Source of the DNA: Flavobacterium sp. LC2016-13
GTDB lineage: Bacteria > Bacteroidota > Bacteroidia > Flavobacteriales > Flavobacteriaceae
DNA: 64,000 bases
Direction of reading: 5' to 3'
Assembly: GCF_009707955.1 (NCBI RefSeq)
Contig: NZ_WMDQ01000013.1
Location: 62,001-126,000, forward strand
Both the position numbers and the translations under genes were made by a program. Each line of letters begins with the position of its first letter. Positions within the stretch are counted from its first letter, which is position 1. Under the pieces are notes generated by a model. It did no database searches. It was not told the DNA's origin and worked only from the letters and a program-made list of their open reading frames with translations. Of this stretch, positions 50,491-59,657 are shown piece after piece.

Positions 50491-51678
50491 TTAGAATTTA
50501 AATATTGATTGTCCTTTAGTCGCGGCATCGAATACTCTTAAAAAATTGCCGCCTCCAATTTTACCAATTTCTTCTTCGTTGAAACCTGTTTTTAATAAAG
50601 CATCAACGACCACATAATAGAAACCTTCTTTTTGGTCTTTCCAGGTTTCGTTGGTACCGCCGTCCATTTTATTTTTGTCACCGCCTTTTTGAGGTTCTCC
50701 TTGTTGCTGTTTTATACTTTCCGGAGATCTGTAGGGCGGAGTCAGTTTAGTATCTGTTCCTATGGCGACATGATCGATTCCGACAACGTCAACCATTGCT
50801 TTAATATTTTGTGCATATTCTAATGGCGAATCGGCAAGATGTGTCCAGACACCAATAACGCCGCCGGTTTCGGCAACGATTTTAGCTTGTTCTTTGCTGA
50901 TAAGTCTTGGGCGCATCATTTTGTTCATGAACTCATTTTTTCCCAATTGAGTATCAAGACCCGTATGCGAAACAAGTACAGGTTTTGTCGTTACTTTTAA
51001 TGCAGCATTTAAGGTTTCATTATTGGCATGAGAAAGGTCAACAACAATACCAAGCTGGTTGCATTTTTTGATAACATCTGCACCAAAAGTTGTTAGTCCG
51101 CCAAATTGCGCGGGATTGGTAAAAACATCGCCCAAAGGCACTGATGCATCATGATCGTGAAGTAAAGTTAAATGTCGTAAACCTTTGTTATATGCAATTC
51201 CGAGTCGGTCTAGATTTCCTTCCAGAAAATGAGCTCCTTCAACAGATTGAATAACAGTTGGAATGTGATTTTTATATGCAAATTGAATATCGGCCAAATT
51301 CATGGAATGTGTCATATTGTTGCTTTCCAATATTTTGTCCATTGCAGTTAATCCGTTTAAGAACCGATTGTAGGCATCACCGGGATTTTTAAGCTCTTGG
51401 TAATCAACAGCAAATGTCATGCAAATTGCAGATAATCCCGATTTTTTCATTTCGCCAATTAAGTCGATTTTTGGACCGGGCAACTCTGTTGCATTAAGCG
51501 GAACATCAACGTGATTGTGAGTGTCAATTCCGATAGTTTTGGCTACGATTGCCGCTACACGCGGATCAAAAGTTTCGGCTGCCCAAGTAATCATTGGGTT
51601 TAACATGATTAATGTGCCAGCTCCGGTTAAAGTGTACATGAACTTTCTTCGTGACCAATCTTGTTGTGTTTTTTCCAT
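50491..51678 (-). CDS. Membrane dipeptidase (M19), Tat-exported
   Basis: I choose the ATG at 51678 (MEKTQQDWSRRKFMYTL), giving 395 residues and a twin-arginine signal (SRRKFMYTLTG), so it is exported folded. The M19 zinc motifs follow: IDTHNHVD, SVEGAHFLEG, DLSHANNETL, VSHTG and IGTDTKLTP. It hydrolyses dipeptides, probably including D-amino-acid dipeptides from wall turnover. Confidence 0.9.
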   Translation of the reverse strand: MEKTQQDWSRRKFMYTLTGAGTLIMLNPMITWAAETFDPRVAAIVAKTIGIDTHNHVDVPLNATELPGPKIDLIGEMKKSGLSAICMTFAVDYQELKNPGDAYNRFLNGLTAMDKILESNNMTHSMNLADIQFAYKNHIPTVIQSVEGAHFLEGNLDRLGIAYNKGLRHLTLLHDHDASVPLGDVFTNPAQFGGLTTFGADVIKKCNQLGIVVDLSHANNETLNAALKVTTKPVLVSHTGLDTQLGKNEFMNKMMRPRLISKEQAKIVAETGGVIGVWTHLADSPLEYAQNIKAMVDVVGIDHVAIGTDTKLTPPYRSPESIKQQQGEPQKGGDKNKMDGGTNETWKDQKEGFYYVVVDALLKTGFNEEEIGKIGGGNFLRVFDAATKGQSIFKF

Positions 51679-51864
51679 TTTATAAATTCCAAACAATTAA
51701 TTGCTACTAAAACTAACTGTTTGTAAATATATGTTTTTTGGAATCGTGTGCTTTTTGGGTAATTGTTTTTTAACTTTTTTTTATTGAATGTTTGAGTGCA
51801 TCATTTAAAAATAAAGTAAAATATTGATAGATTATTTTTATAAGCAAATGATTTCAACCACTAT

Positions 51865-52683
51865 TTATTTTTCTTCTTTTCCAATTTTGTCAAAAGCATC
51901 TTTATTCATTACTACTAATTCATCAGTCTTGCAATTCCAAATTGAAACATATTTTTGAGACATTACATATACAGTTTCCCACTTAGTGAATTTTTCATAT
52001 AACATTGTGGTACATATATCTGTTGCAGTTATTAAATCGCCTGTTTGGGGTAAATGACTATGTATAGACGCTAAAGTTATATTTTTTTCGTTTCCATAAT
52101 TCACAGGAATAATATTAGCGTGCAATGTTTTTGTGCTTATTAAGTTATTGTTTTTATCAAAATTTAATAGATAATCATTTCCAAATATTACAACTCCACT
52201 ATTTGTTGGGCCAGTTAAAACGTATACTTTTTTTTCATTGTTTGAGATTATAGGAATCAAATTAAGACTTGAATTTTGATAACTTTTAAAAATAGTATCT
52301 GTTTTAATAGCATTTAAAGCTTTTGTGCGAATGGTATATAAATCATTTTCATTTTTAGAAAAAGTCCTTTCTTCAAGTTCTACTTTAGCGGTTTTAATAT
52401 TGTAAGTAGCATCAAAAATTATTGTACCAATAACTTTAGGATTCTCATCTTTAGAGAAAAAGATGCATTTAGATAATTCATTTTCTGAATAGGAAAAATA
52501 TCCACCAATTTTCCCCTGTTCTTTATATTTTTCAATAAACAAATCTGTTCCATACCAAGAAGCCATTTCTGATTTATATAGTGTTTTACCTTCGGCTACA
52601 ACTTGAGAGACTTTCTCATTTAAATTTTTTTGTGAATAACAATTTATTCCAATTAGGATTAAAATAAAAAATGATTTTTTCAT
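51865..52683 (-). CDS. Secreted protein of unknown function
   Basis: A 272-residue protein with a signal peptide (ending NCYSQK). The mature part is beta-rich with SIHSHLPQTGDLITATDI near the end, a region that may bind a ligand; no catalytic motif is clear. Not a lipoprotein. Neighbours do not suggest a role. Confidence 0.7.
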   Translation of the reverse strand: MKKSFFILILIGINCYSQKNLNEKVSQVVAEGKTLYKSEMASWYGTDLFIEKYKEQGKIGGYFSYSENELSKCIFFSKDENPKVIGTIIFDATYNIKTAKVELEERTFSKNENDLYTIRTKALNAIKTDTIFKSYQNSSLNLIPIISNNEKKVYVLTGPTNSGVVIFGNDYLLNFDKNNNLISTKTLHANIIPVNYGNEKNITLASIHSHLPQTGDLITATDICTTMLYEKFTKWETVYVMSQKYVSIWNCKTDELVVMNKDAFDKIGKEEK

Positions 52684-52758
52684 AGATATTCTATATGGTT
52701 TGATTTTGAGTGCTTATGTTATAAATAGTTCTAGGGTTCTAAATACAAAGTAATAGAT

Positions 52759-53661
52759 TTATACATAAAGCTCCCCTTTCATTGTTATAATAGAAGTTCC
52801 TCCAACCAAAATATCTTCTTCACGATTCATAACTTCAATCAATGAGGGTTGTTTTAATTTTACGCCTTGCAGAATTTTATATTCTTTATCTGATTTGGTG
52901 AATTTCTTTTGAGTTAAAAAGCCAATTAAAGGTCCGGCAGCAGTTCCTGTAGCGGGATCTTCATTTATTCCAATTATTGGATTGAAAAATCTTGTTTCGA
53001 CTATATGTTCCTGATCTTCATCAGCAATAGTGAAACAATAAAATCCTTCAAATTTGTATTCTTTTGAGATCTCGATTAAAAGCTGATTGTCAGGAATACA
53101 GCTATTTAGTATTTGACTGTTTTTTATAGGAACCATTGTATGGGCTACTTCTGTTTTAACAATTGTAGGCACAAAAGCATTAACATCTAAATCTTCAATT
53201 TTTAAACCAAGTGCTACAGCAATTCTATACGTTGGAATTTCTTGTTTGATGATTGCCGATTTTTGATGCATTTGAACAACAGGATAAAAAGTAACCGGGT
53301 CAAAATTTACAGTTAACGGAATTGCTGAATGTTTCATGATTACAAAAGGCTCACTTTCATTTTGCTCGTCAAAAATTGGAATTCCTTTTAGCAACGCGCC
53401 GCAGACCGCTCCTAATAGATTATGTCCTGCTCCGTCGATTTCGATTCCGGTTGGGGTAAACGAACGAACCATTAGTGCTTTTTCTCTTGTGGAATAATAA
53501 ACAAAAGAGGTTTCAGAATAGCCAAATTCTTTAGAAATGTCCTGATAGATTTCTAGTTTTAGATTTCCATCGGTGAAAACCACAGAAAGCGGATTTCCTT
53601 TGTAGCTTTTAGTTGAAAACACATCTAAAACGTAATACTCTAATGCTGTTCTTCCTTCCAT
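52759..53661 (-). CDS. PhzF family isomerase
   Basis: A 300-residue diaminopimelate epimerase-fold protein. Glu50 in FGYSETSFV is the catalytic residue, and GINEDPATGTAAGPLIGFL is the conserved C-terminal loop. No phenazine genes are present, so a role outside phenazine synthesis is likely. A single gene. Confidence 0.88.
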   Translation of the reverse strand: MEGRTALEYYVLDVFSTKSYKGNPLSVVFTDGNLKLEIYQDISKEFGYSETSFVYYSTREKALMVRSFTPTGIEIDGAGHNLLGAVCGALLKGIPIFDEQNESEPFVIMKHSAIPLTVNFDPVTFYPVVQMHQKSAIIKQEIPTYRIAVALGLKIEDLDVNAFVPTIVKTEVAHTMVPIKNSQILNSCIPDNQLLIEISKEYKFEGFYCFTIADEDQEHIVETRFFNPIIGINEDPATGTAAGPLIGFLTQKKFTKSDKEYKILQGVKLKQPSLIEVMNREEDILVGGTSIITMKGELYV

Positions 53662-53988
53662 TGTTGATCTTTTTTTAAATGATTATTTCTAAAAATAAGT
53701 CTATTACTTTTGGTTAAAGTTACAGATACAATCTTTAAGTGATTGCTTTGTGTTGATTAACAATATTTTAAATTTGATATAATTTCAGAATCAATTTATT
53801 GCTGACTTTATAAAGCATAAAAGTACTACAAAAATAACGAAGAAAAAATGAACTTTATTTTACTTTTTGGTTAGTAAATTTGTGAAGTAGTAAACGATTA
53901 ATTAATATTATAAAAATTGAATTAAACCAAACAAAATATAAATAGACGTTAAGTGTTCTTGCTATGAAGTTATTGTTATAATGGAGAG
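53662..53988. other. Intergenic region with no recognised feature
   Basis: AT-rich, about 330 bp. I see no gene, hairpin with a T tract or clear promoter motif. Confidence 0.4.
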
Positions 53989-54501
53989 TCATTCTTTTCT
54001 TAAAGATGGAGGAGGAGGAGGTGGAAGAATATAAGTTAAATCACCAAAGTTAATAATTTGTTTTGTTGGAGAAAACTTTAAATTCTTTTTAAAAGTACCT
54101 AATGAGTCAACAAAGTTGTAAAGTTCTTCAGGGGCGATATGCCCGTATATGAAAATTAATTTGTTTTTTCCGTTATTTGAAACATTTATCAAGTAGCTTT
54201 CTCCATCACATAAATTTTCTTGTGCATACACAGACTTAAACTTTTTAAGGTTCAAACTTTGAAGATATTTATTTAGTTTAATTTTTTCATCATTTTGAAT
54301 TATAGCATAGAAATTTTCGGTAGGTTCGGGAAATCTTCTTTGAAGAAATACAGTGTCACTGTTGGTGAATTTAACTGAATTGTCGTGATGTAAACCAGCA
54401 TAAGAAAAAATTAAGCTATTAAATGGGAACTCATTCACTTCGTCTTTTTTGCATCCAAAAAGAGCAAATACGAGTATAAATAATAAAATTGTTTTCTTCA
54501 T
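53989..54501 (-). CDS. Lipoprotein with a C-terminal polyproline tail
   Basis: A 170-residue lipoprotein (lipobox LFGC, Cys17). The globular part has no family I recognise. The last residues LPPPPPPSLRKE form a proline tract, unusual for a lipoprotein and probably exposed. It lies 9 bp from the membrane protein gene upstream. Confidence 0.65.
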   Translation of the reverse strand: MKKTILLFILVFALFGCKKDEVNEFPFNSLIFSYAGLHHDNSVKFTNSDTVFLQRRFPEPTENFYAIIQNDEKIKLNKYLQSLNLKKFKSVYAQENLCDGESYLINVSNNGKNKLIFIYGHIAPEELYNFVDSLGTFKKNLKFSPTKQIINFGDLTYILPPPPPPSLRKE

Positions 54502-54510
54502 GATTTAAAT

Positions 54511-54789
54511 TTACAAATTTGTAATCGCTCTAATAATCCATAAAAGAATAATAAATAAGACAATAGAGAATTCAACTTTATTGACTTTTATATTTCCAAA
54601 TTTTTTAACGAAATATATGTCAATAAATACAACTACTACAACAGGAATTAATCCCATTAAAATATAAATTCCGACTAGTCGGTCTTGAACAGAATTGCTT
54701 GCAAAGAGAGTTAAGGAAAAAATGAGACCGGAAAGAATTGATAGAATTCCTAAAAAGGAAAATAGAGTTAGGTTTTTTAGGAGATTCAT
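54511..54789 (-). CDS. Small membrane protein, three TM segments
   Basis: A 92-residue hydrophobic protein with segments near residues 8-30, 36-57 and 73-90. No family recognised. It lies between two secreted-protein genes with gaps of 8-9 bp, so the three probably form one operon. Confidence 0.6.
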   Translation of the reverse strand: MNLLKNLTLFSFLGILSILSGLIFSLTLFASNSVQDRLVGIYILMGLIPVVVVVFIDIYFVKKFGNIKVNKVEFSIVLFIILLWIIRAITNL

Positions 54790-54797
54790 TTAGCTTT

Positions 54798-55304
54798 TTA
54801 ATTATTAATTATCATATTATTTATCATAAAATGAAGAAGATTTGTGTCTTCCGTTGAAATTGGTGTTTCTTTGTTGATCGATATTATTACCTGTTGTTTT
54901 TTACTTACAATTCCCCACCAAACCCAATTTGCATTTTCGTCTGAGATTTTTGATTCTACTAAAACGTCGAATTTAGTTTTATAACTGTTCCAGTTTTCTC
55001 TTTTAATTTCTTTTTTGAACTGATCTTTAAGAAATCCGCTGAGTTGATTAATTAATTCCTCATCGTTTAATTCTTGATTTTGTGTGTATGAACTAATTGT
55101 GATGTTTAATTCAGAAGTTGGATCTGTTATGTTTACAATACCTTCATCGTCTTCTTTTAAAGAAAAACTTTTAGGGTAATAAATGTCATAAGCTTTAGAC
55201 TTAGGTACAAATGAAGTCATTACCTTATTGTTTTCATTTTGTCCAAAGGCACTCATGCTTAACATTGTAATTAGTATTGTTACATAGATAGAAAATACTT
55301 TCAT
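54798..55304 (-). CDS. Secreted protein of unknown function
   Basis: A 168-residue protein with a signal peptide (ending SAFGQ). The mature part resembles small PsbP/DUF-type beta-sandwich proteins (YDIYYPKSFSLKEDDEGIVNI), but no named family can be supported. First gene of a three-gene group. Confidence 0.6.
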   Translation of the reverse strand: MKVFSIYVTILITMLSMSAFGQNENNKVMTSFVPKSKAYDIYYPKSFSLKEDDEGIVNITDPTSELNITISSYTQNQELNDEELINQLSGFLKDQFKKEIKRENWNSYKTKFDVLVESKISDENANWVWWGIVSKKQQVIISINKETPISTEDTNLLHFMINNMIINN

Positions 55305-55473
55305 GGATAAAAAGTGGTTTGGGTTAAATTAAACTTGATTTGCATCAAATGTATTTATTTTTAGTTACACATTATCATCTTGGTTTTTTAGTTTTTATGA
55401 AATTTCATTCTTTTTTAAAAGCATTAGAATCAATAATCGATTGGCTGGTGATATGTCTTTGATATTGGTTTCT

Positions 55474-55481
55474 TATATTTG
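55474..55481 (+). promoter_or_regulatory. -7 box before the 56-residue basic protein
   Basis: TATATTTG followed by C is an exact TAnnTTTG match, 27 bases before the ATG at 55508. A TTTG 12 bp upstream is too close to be a normal -33. Confidence 0.5.
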
Positions 55482-55507
55482 CAATGTAATTTAATGAAGA
55501 GCAAACC

Positions 55508-55678
55508 ATGGCAAAAGGACCCGAAAAAAACACCAAAAACAAGGCTTTGCATACCAAATTGCTAAATCGGAAAAAGGCCAAACTTCAGGAAGAAAAAAAA
55601 GAACGTGCATTACGTTTGAAAGCCTTAGTTGCAAAAATGAATGAAAAGAAGAGTAGTGACGAATCTGATGTTATTTAA
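55508..55678 (+). CDS. Small highly basic coiled protein
   Basis: A 56-residue protein beginning MAKGPEKNTKNKALH, rich in Lys/Arg/Glu/Leu with a heptad-like middle (KLLNRKKAKLQEEKKERALRL, given here as its first part KLLNRKKAKLQE). A good -7 box precedes it. It may bind nucleic acid. No family recognised, but the reading frame looks real. Confidence 0.6.
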   Translation: MAKGPEKNTKNKALHTKLLNRKKAKLQEEKKERALRLKALVAKMNEKKSSDESDVI

Positions 55679-55746
55679 ATCAGATTGTATTTCTTTTCTG
55701 TTTTAATTTAACTGAAATTTGCAAAACAATCTCAAAACAAAACAAA

Positions 55747-56289
55747 ATGGAGGAATTCGGTAGAATATTAGTTTCTGAAACAGCAATGAATAGTGAAAAT
55801 CTTCAGGATGTTATTCACTCAAATATTTCGGTAATCAATTTAATGCGCGAAGAAGGTGTCGATGATGAATTTATTCATGAAGATGCTTTGTTGAGTTATT
55901 ATCTTGATTATTACTGGTCGCAATATACCGAAGGAAATTTTGCGCAATTTGTTCATAAATCTGGTTGGAATAAAGAACTAAACGAATTAATCGAAGAAGG
56001 TTTGGCTCTAATTGGTGCCGAAAAACATGTAGAGTTATTTCAACAACAAAGCAAAAAAGTGAGATTAATGAGCAGCGTAAAGCTCAATAAATTCTTAACA
56101 GGAAAATTAGAAGGCGTAAACCCAACTAGGGATTTGCTGAACAACGATACTTTCTACGAATTAGAAGAAAACCTAATTACGCTAAATGCTAATTTCCTAA
56201 AAAATCATCCTGATTTCGAAGTACTTTCTGTAGATGATATGTTTGCGACTTTAGAGGAATTTGTTGGTCATGAAATTAAGAGAGCTTAG
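55747..56289 (+). CDS. DMP19-like (DUF4375-type) protein
   Basis: A 180-residue all-alpha acidic protein. SYYLDYYWSQYTEGNFAQFVHKSGW resembles the DMP19/DUF4375 block (shown in part: YWSQYTEGNFAQF). DMP19 of Neisseria is a DNA mimic, but relatives have no known role. It starts 68 bp after the basic 56-residue gene; the acidic-basic pairing is intriguing but could be chance. Confidence 0.55.
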   Translation: MEEFGRILVSETAMNSENLQDVIHSNISVINLMREEGVDDEFIHEDALLSYYLDYYWSQYTEGNFAQFVHKSGWNKELNELIEEGLALIGAEKHVELFQQQSKKVRLMSSVKLNKFLTGKLEGVNPTRDLLNNDTFYELEENLITLNANFLKNHPDFEVLSVDDMFATLEEFVGHEIKRA

Positions 56290-56345
56290 TTTTTTAAGGC
56301 TCTGAGTGGCTAAGTTGCTGAGGTTCTAAGTTATATTTGGAACGT

Positions 56346-56460
56346 ATGTCAGGCTGAGGCGGAATCGAAGCCTGCAAAAGCTTTTTATCGCTGAGGTTCG
56401 CAAAGTTTTTCACAGAGATTCACAAAGGTTTATTTTTCTTTGTGACTCCGAGTCTTTGGG
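56346..56460. repeat. Half-copy of the GTCAGGCTGAG element and degenerate repeats
   Basis: TGTCAGGCTGAGGCGG at 56346 matches one arm of the 49959-50033 element. The following bases (CGCAAAGTTTTTCACAGAG) share words with 59393-59467. No inverted partner is present. Confidence 0.5.
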
Positions 56461-56577
56461 CGATTAATTTAAATTTCTTTAAAAAACTTAGGGAATCTTT
56501 ATGAGGCCTTCGTATCCGTTTGTGAAATAACTTTATTATTTTCGTTATTAATGATTTAGCGATTAAAAAAGCGACAA

Positions 56578-58122
56578 ATGAGATATAAATACTGCCATAT
56601 ATTGCTTTTTCTTATTCTCCAAACAGGATTTTCCCAAAATAAAATCAACCTGTTTTCAGAAATCAATTATAATTCCATTCCGTCTGTATCCTTAAGTGAT
56701 TACAAGTCTGTTCAGGAACGCGATTCGAGATATCAAAATCCTAATATTGCATTGGGAATAGGCATTTCGGGCGGCGGTTCAAGAGCACAGTTTTTTAGCA
56801 TGGGCGTTCTTTTAGGATTAGAAGAAATTCAGGAAAACAATTCGCAGCGTAATTTTCTCAATGAAATCGATTATTTCTCAACGGTTTCCGGAGGCTGTTA
56901 TTCTGCCGGATATTATTTAACGATCCTGAAAAACAAACTCCATTATGATAACTGCACCTTCAACGAGTTTTATTTTTCTAAAGCCGACGCTTATAAAGAT
57001 TACGTAGATAAATCGGCCAACATTTTGTCGCTTCTTAATAATAGCCGAAACGAAAAAGGAGATAAAATATCGATGACACAACGACTCGATTCTGAGGTTT
57101 TGCAATATGATATTCTGAATCCTGAAAATCCTGATAAATTTAAAACCCAAATGCTTTTATCTGATTTTTTTATTCCCAAAGAAAGTAAAAGCGAACCATA
57201 TCTTCCCATAATGGTTGCCAACGGAACCGCATACAACAACGGGGAGCGAATTCCGTTTATGCCGCATATTATAAAAAGCCTGAATTTAAATTCATCCTTG
57301 GCGCCCAATAAAGCTCCTATTTCATTAAATGAAAATCAAATAAACGATGGTTATAATTTTCCGCTTACTTATGCCATTACCGCAAGTTCTGCTTTTCCGG
57401 GAGTGCTTCCTAAAGTGAAATTCGGAGTTAAAAACCAGAGTAAAATATTGTGTATTATCGACGGAGGCGCTTCAGACAATACTGGCTATAAAACTTTAAT
57501 AGAATTACTGTCTAATGATTCGAAAGTTGAGAATAAAAACAAAAAAGCACTTTTTATCGATTGTTTGGGACAGGGAAAAAAGGAACCTTACATCAACGAT
57601 GAAAAAATTAGATTGATCACATTGTTGGAAACCGCGTCTTTGTACACCGTTCAAACCCGATATATGACTTTTGAAAGAGATGTAGAAAATTTACTGGATC
57701 GGTACAAAATACCGACCTCAAATTATAAGGTTATTGGTTTTACTACTTTACGTGATTATTTGCTTAAAATGAAAAAAGACGAAACCTATGAAAATGCAGT
57801 AACCGAACTAAAAAACTCAGATGATGATTATGATGGCTGGTTGAAAATCTTCAATAAATTTAAGCTTGAATTAATAGATAAATTTGGAGAACCGAGTTTT
57901 AAAAAAGATAAAGATGGCGAGATCATTTTAGCCACATTATCAAGAGATAAATTCAATGCATTAACAGCTTCGCAAATCTTAATTCTATATGAATTTACCT
58001 CTCACGTTGAAACCAGACTTCGAATAAACCCTGATGAAAGAGAAATGTTGTTGCTGTCCGGGCGCGTCGCTTCATTTTTAAAAACCAATGAATTGAAGGA
58101 ATTATTGTTAGAATATAAATGA
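56578..58122 (+). CDS. Patatin-like phospholipase
   Basis: A 514-residue protein with a signal peptide (ending TGFSQ). GISGGGSRA is the oxyanion motif; the nucleophile is Ser104 in STVSGGCYSAG, where the usual GxSxG has Thr for the first Gly; the catalytic Asp is Asp295 in IDGGASDN. It probably cleaves lipid acyl chains in the periplasm or outer membrane. The long C-terminal region has no named domain. Confidence 0.85.
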   Translation: MRYKYCHILLFLILQTGFSQNKINLFSEINYNSIPSVSLSDYKSVQERDSRYQNPNIALGIGISGGGSRAQFFSMGVLLGLEEIQENNSQRNFLNEIDYFSTVSGGCYSAGYYLTILKNKLHYDNCTFNEFYFSKADAYKDYVDKSANILSLLNNSRNEKGDKISMTQRLDSEVLQYDILNPENPDKFKTQMLLSDFFIPKESKSEPYLPIMVANGTAYNNGERIPFMPHIIKSLNLNSSLAPNKAPISLNENQINDGYNFPLTYAITASSAFPGVLPKVKFGVKNQSKILCIIDGGASDNTGYKTLIELLSNDSKVENKNKKALFIDCLGQGKKEPYINDEKIRLITLLETASLYTVQTRYMTFERDVENLLDRYKIPTSNYKVIGFTTLRDYLLKMKKDETYENAVTELKNSDDDYDGWLKIFNKFKLELIDKFGEPSFKKDKDGEIILATLSRDKFNALTASQILILYEFTSHVETRLRINPDEREMLLLSGRVASFLKTNELKELLLEYK

Positions 58123-58123
58123 T

Positions 58124-58678
58124 TTAAGAATTCTCCCATTCATCAATAGTCAATACATCGGCAGAACGAAGAAAAACTTTTGTGGTTAATACACGATGCA
58201 CTTCTTCATCACGATCTGCACAGCCATCAGACAAAATAGTGATTTTATAATCTTTATCAGCGGCTTCGGTTGTAGTTGATAAAACAATTCCGCTTGTGGC
58301 ATAACCCGTAAGAACAAGATGTTTAATATCTTTCGATCTTAAAACGACTTCTAACTCACTTCCTGTAAAAGCACTTATGCGACGTTTAATAACATGCACG
58401 TCATTTTCTTGTGGCTTTAATGCCGGATGAACTTTGGTAAATTCCTCAAAATTAATATTGTCAATATGTTCTCTAGTTGCTGCAAAAGTTTTGTTGTTTG
58501 TGCTAATCTCTGATGCTCCGTTTTTGAAACCAAGAGTTGCATAAATAATTGGGATGTTTTTACTTCTGGCAACGGTTATTGCTTTCGCTACATTTTCTAC
58601 AAGAGCCGCCGAATCCGGAAGGTTGGCCAATATTGCCGGTTGCATGTCCATTACTAATAAAGCTGTATTTTGATTCAT
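58124..58678 (-). CDS. Isochorismatase-fold protein lacking the catalytic cysteine
   Basis: A 184-residue isochorismatase-like protein. The triad positions are Asp11 (LLVMDMQ), Lys98 (VIKRR) and residue 131, which is Ile in GYATSGIVLST where hydrolases have Cys. Several subfamilies, including EntB, also lack the cysteine, so it may not be a cysteine hydrolase. Convergent with the patatin gene, 2 bp between stops. Confidence 0.82.
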   Translation of the reverse strand: MNQNTALLVMDMQPAILANLPDSAALVENVAKAITVARSKNIPIIYATLGFKNGASEISTNNKTFAATREHIDNINFEEFTKVHPALKPQENDVHVIKRRISAFTGSELEVVLRSKDIKHLVLTGYATSGIVLSTTTEAADKDYKITILSDGCADRDEEVHRVLTTKVFLRSADVLTIDEWENS

Positions 58679-58728
58679 TTTGATGAATTTTAAATGATAT
58701 AGTTTTTTGGGAATGTTTTAGAAAAGGT

Positions 58729-59334
58729 TTAAACGACTTGTTCGATCAATTCTAATCTTTTTACAATAGAATTTTTGGCTAATATTGTTCCTGGCGATAA
58801 TACGGCATTTGCCCCAATTCGGGAGTTATCTCCAATTAATGACCCAAACTTATCTGAATTTGTTTCTATAATTTCCGAATTATAAAGTACAGAGATTTTC
58901 TTGATAGCTCTTTCATTATAATGATTTGCGGCTATTGAACCTGCTTCAAAATTGATGTTTCTGCCAATAATACTGTTTCCAATATAATTAAAATGAGCAA
59001 CTGCAGTGTTAGAACAAATAATACTGCTTTTGATTTCGCAACCCGGACCAATTTTTACAGATTCGTCTAAATAAACGCCTTCTCTAAAATAAGCATTTGC
59101 GCCGATATAGCAATTTTTGCCAATTATGGCGGGTTGTTTTATAGTAACGTTATTTTCAATAATAGCCGATTTATGAATCGCAACCTGATCTTTAATGACA
59201 AAATCATCACCAAGCGTTAGAATTATTTTTTCGATTATATGCTTGAGATCATTCGTAATAAGCCAAGGTTCTGATTGTGGAAGACCTTTGAAAGTTGCTG
59301 AAAAATCTTCAATAAAATGGTCAATAGGAATCAT
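58729..59334 (-). CDS. Left-handed beta-helix (hexapeptide) acyltransferase-like protein
   Basis: A 201-residue protein of repeated hexapeptides (IIENNVTIKQPAIIGKNCYIG, shown partly as VTIKQPAIIG), and NHYNERAIKK in the insert. It is similar to the acetyltransferase half of GlmU-like proteins. Substrates are unknown. Alone on its strand after the isochorismatase gene. Confidence 0.75.
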   Translation of the reverse strand: MIPIDHFIEDFSATFKGLPQSEPWLITNDLKHIIEKIILTLGDDFVIKDQVAIHKSAIIENNVTIKQPAIIGKNCYIGANAYFREGVYLDESVKIGPGCEIKSSIICSNTAVAHFNYIGNSIIGRNINFEAGSIAANHYNERAIKKISVLYNSEIIETNSDKFGSLIGDNSRIGANAVLSPGTILAKNSIVKRLELIEQVV

Positions 59335-59392
59335 ATTTCAATTTTAATTGCAATTTAGTTATTTCTTTTTGTTTTGAAGATGTTAAATATTT

Positions 59393-59467
59393 CACAGAGA
59401 TACACAAAGTTTTTCACAAAGCTTCGCGAAGTATTATTTTTAAATAAAAACTTTGTGTATCTCTGTG
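59393..59467. repeat. Intergenic inverted repeat with perfect 22-bp arms
   Basis: Arms 59393-59414 and 59446-59467 (core CAGAGATACACAAAG) are perfect inverted copies; the loop carries CTTCGCGAAG. Further degenerate copies follow to about 59550. It fills the gap between the hexapeptide gene and serS. Confidence 0.8.
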
Positions 59468-59582
59468 CAATCTTTGCGAAATAACGCCAACGTCGATAGA
59501 AATACGAAAAAACTTTGTGGATCTCTATGTAATCTTTGCACATCTCTGTAGAATAACAGAGAATTAACTTTTCCTGCCAAAC

Positions 59583-59618
59583 TTTGTCGTATTCTTAGCA
59601 AACATTTCCTTAAATTTG
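59583..59618 (+). promoter_or_regulatory. Promoter of serS
   Basis: TTTG at 59583-59586 and TAAATTTG at 59611-59618, 24 bp apart, match -33 and -7 boxes. The leader would be about 33 bases to the ATG at 59658. Confidence 0.5.
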
Positions 59619-59657
59619 CTTCCTTTATATAAAAATACTAGTTATAAAAACCAAGCT

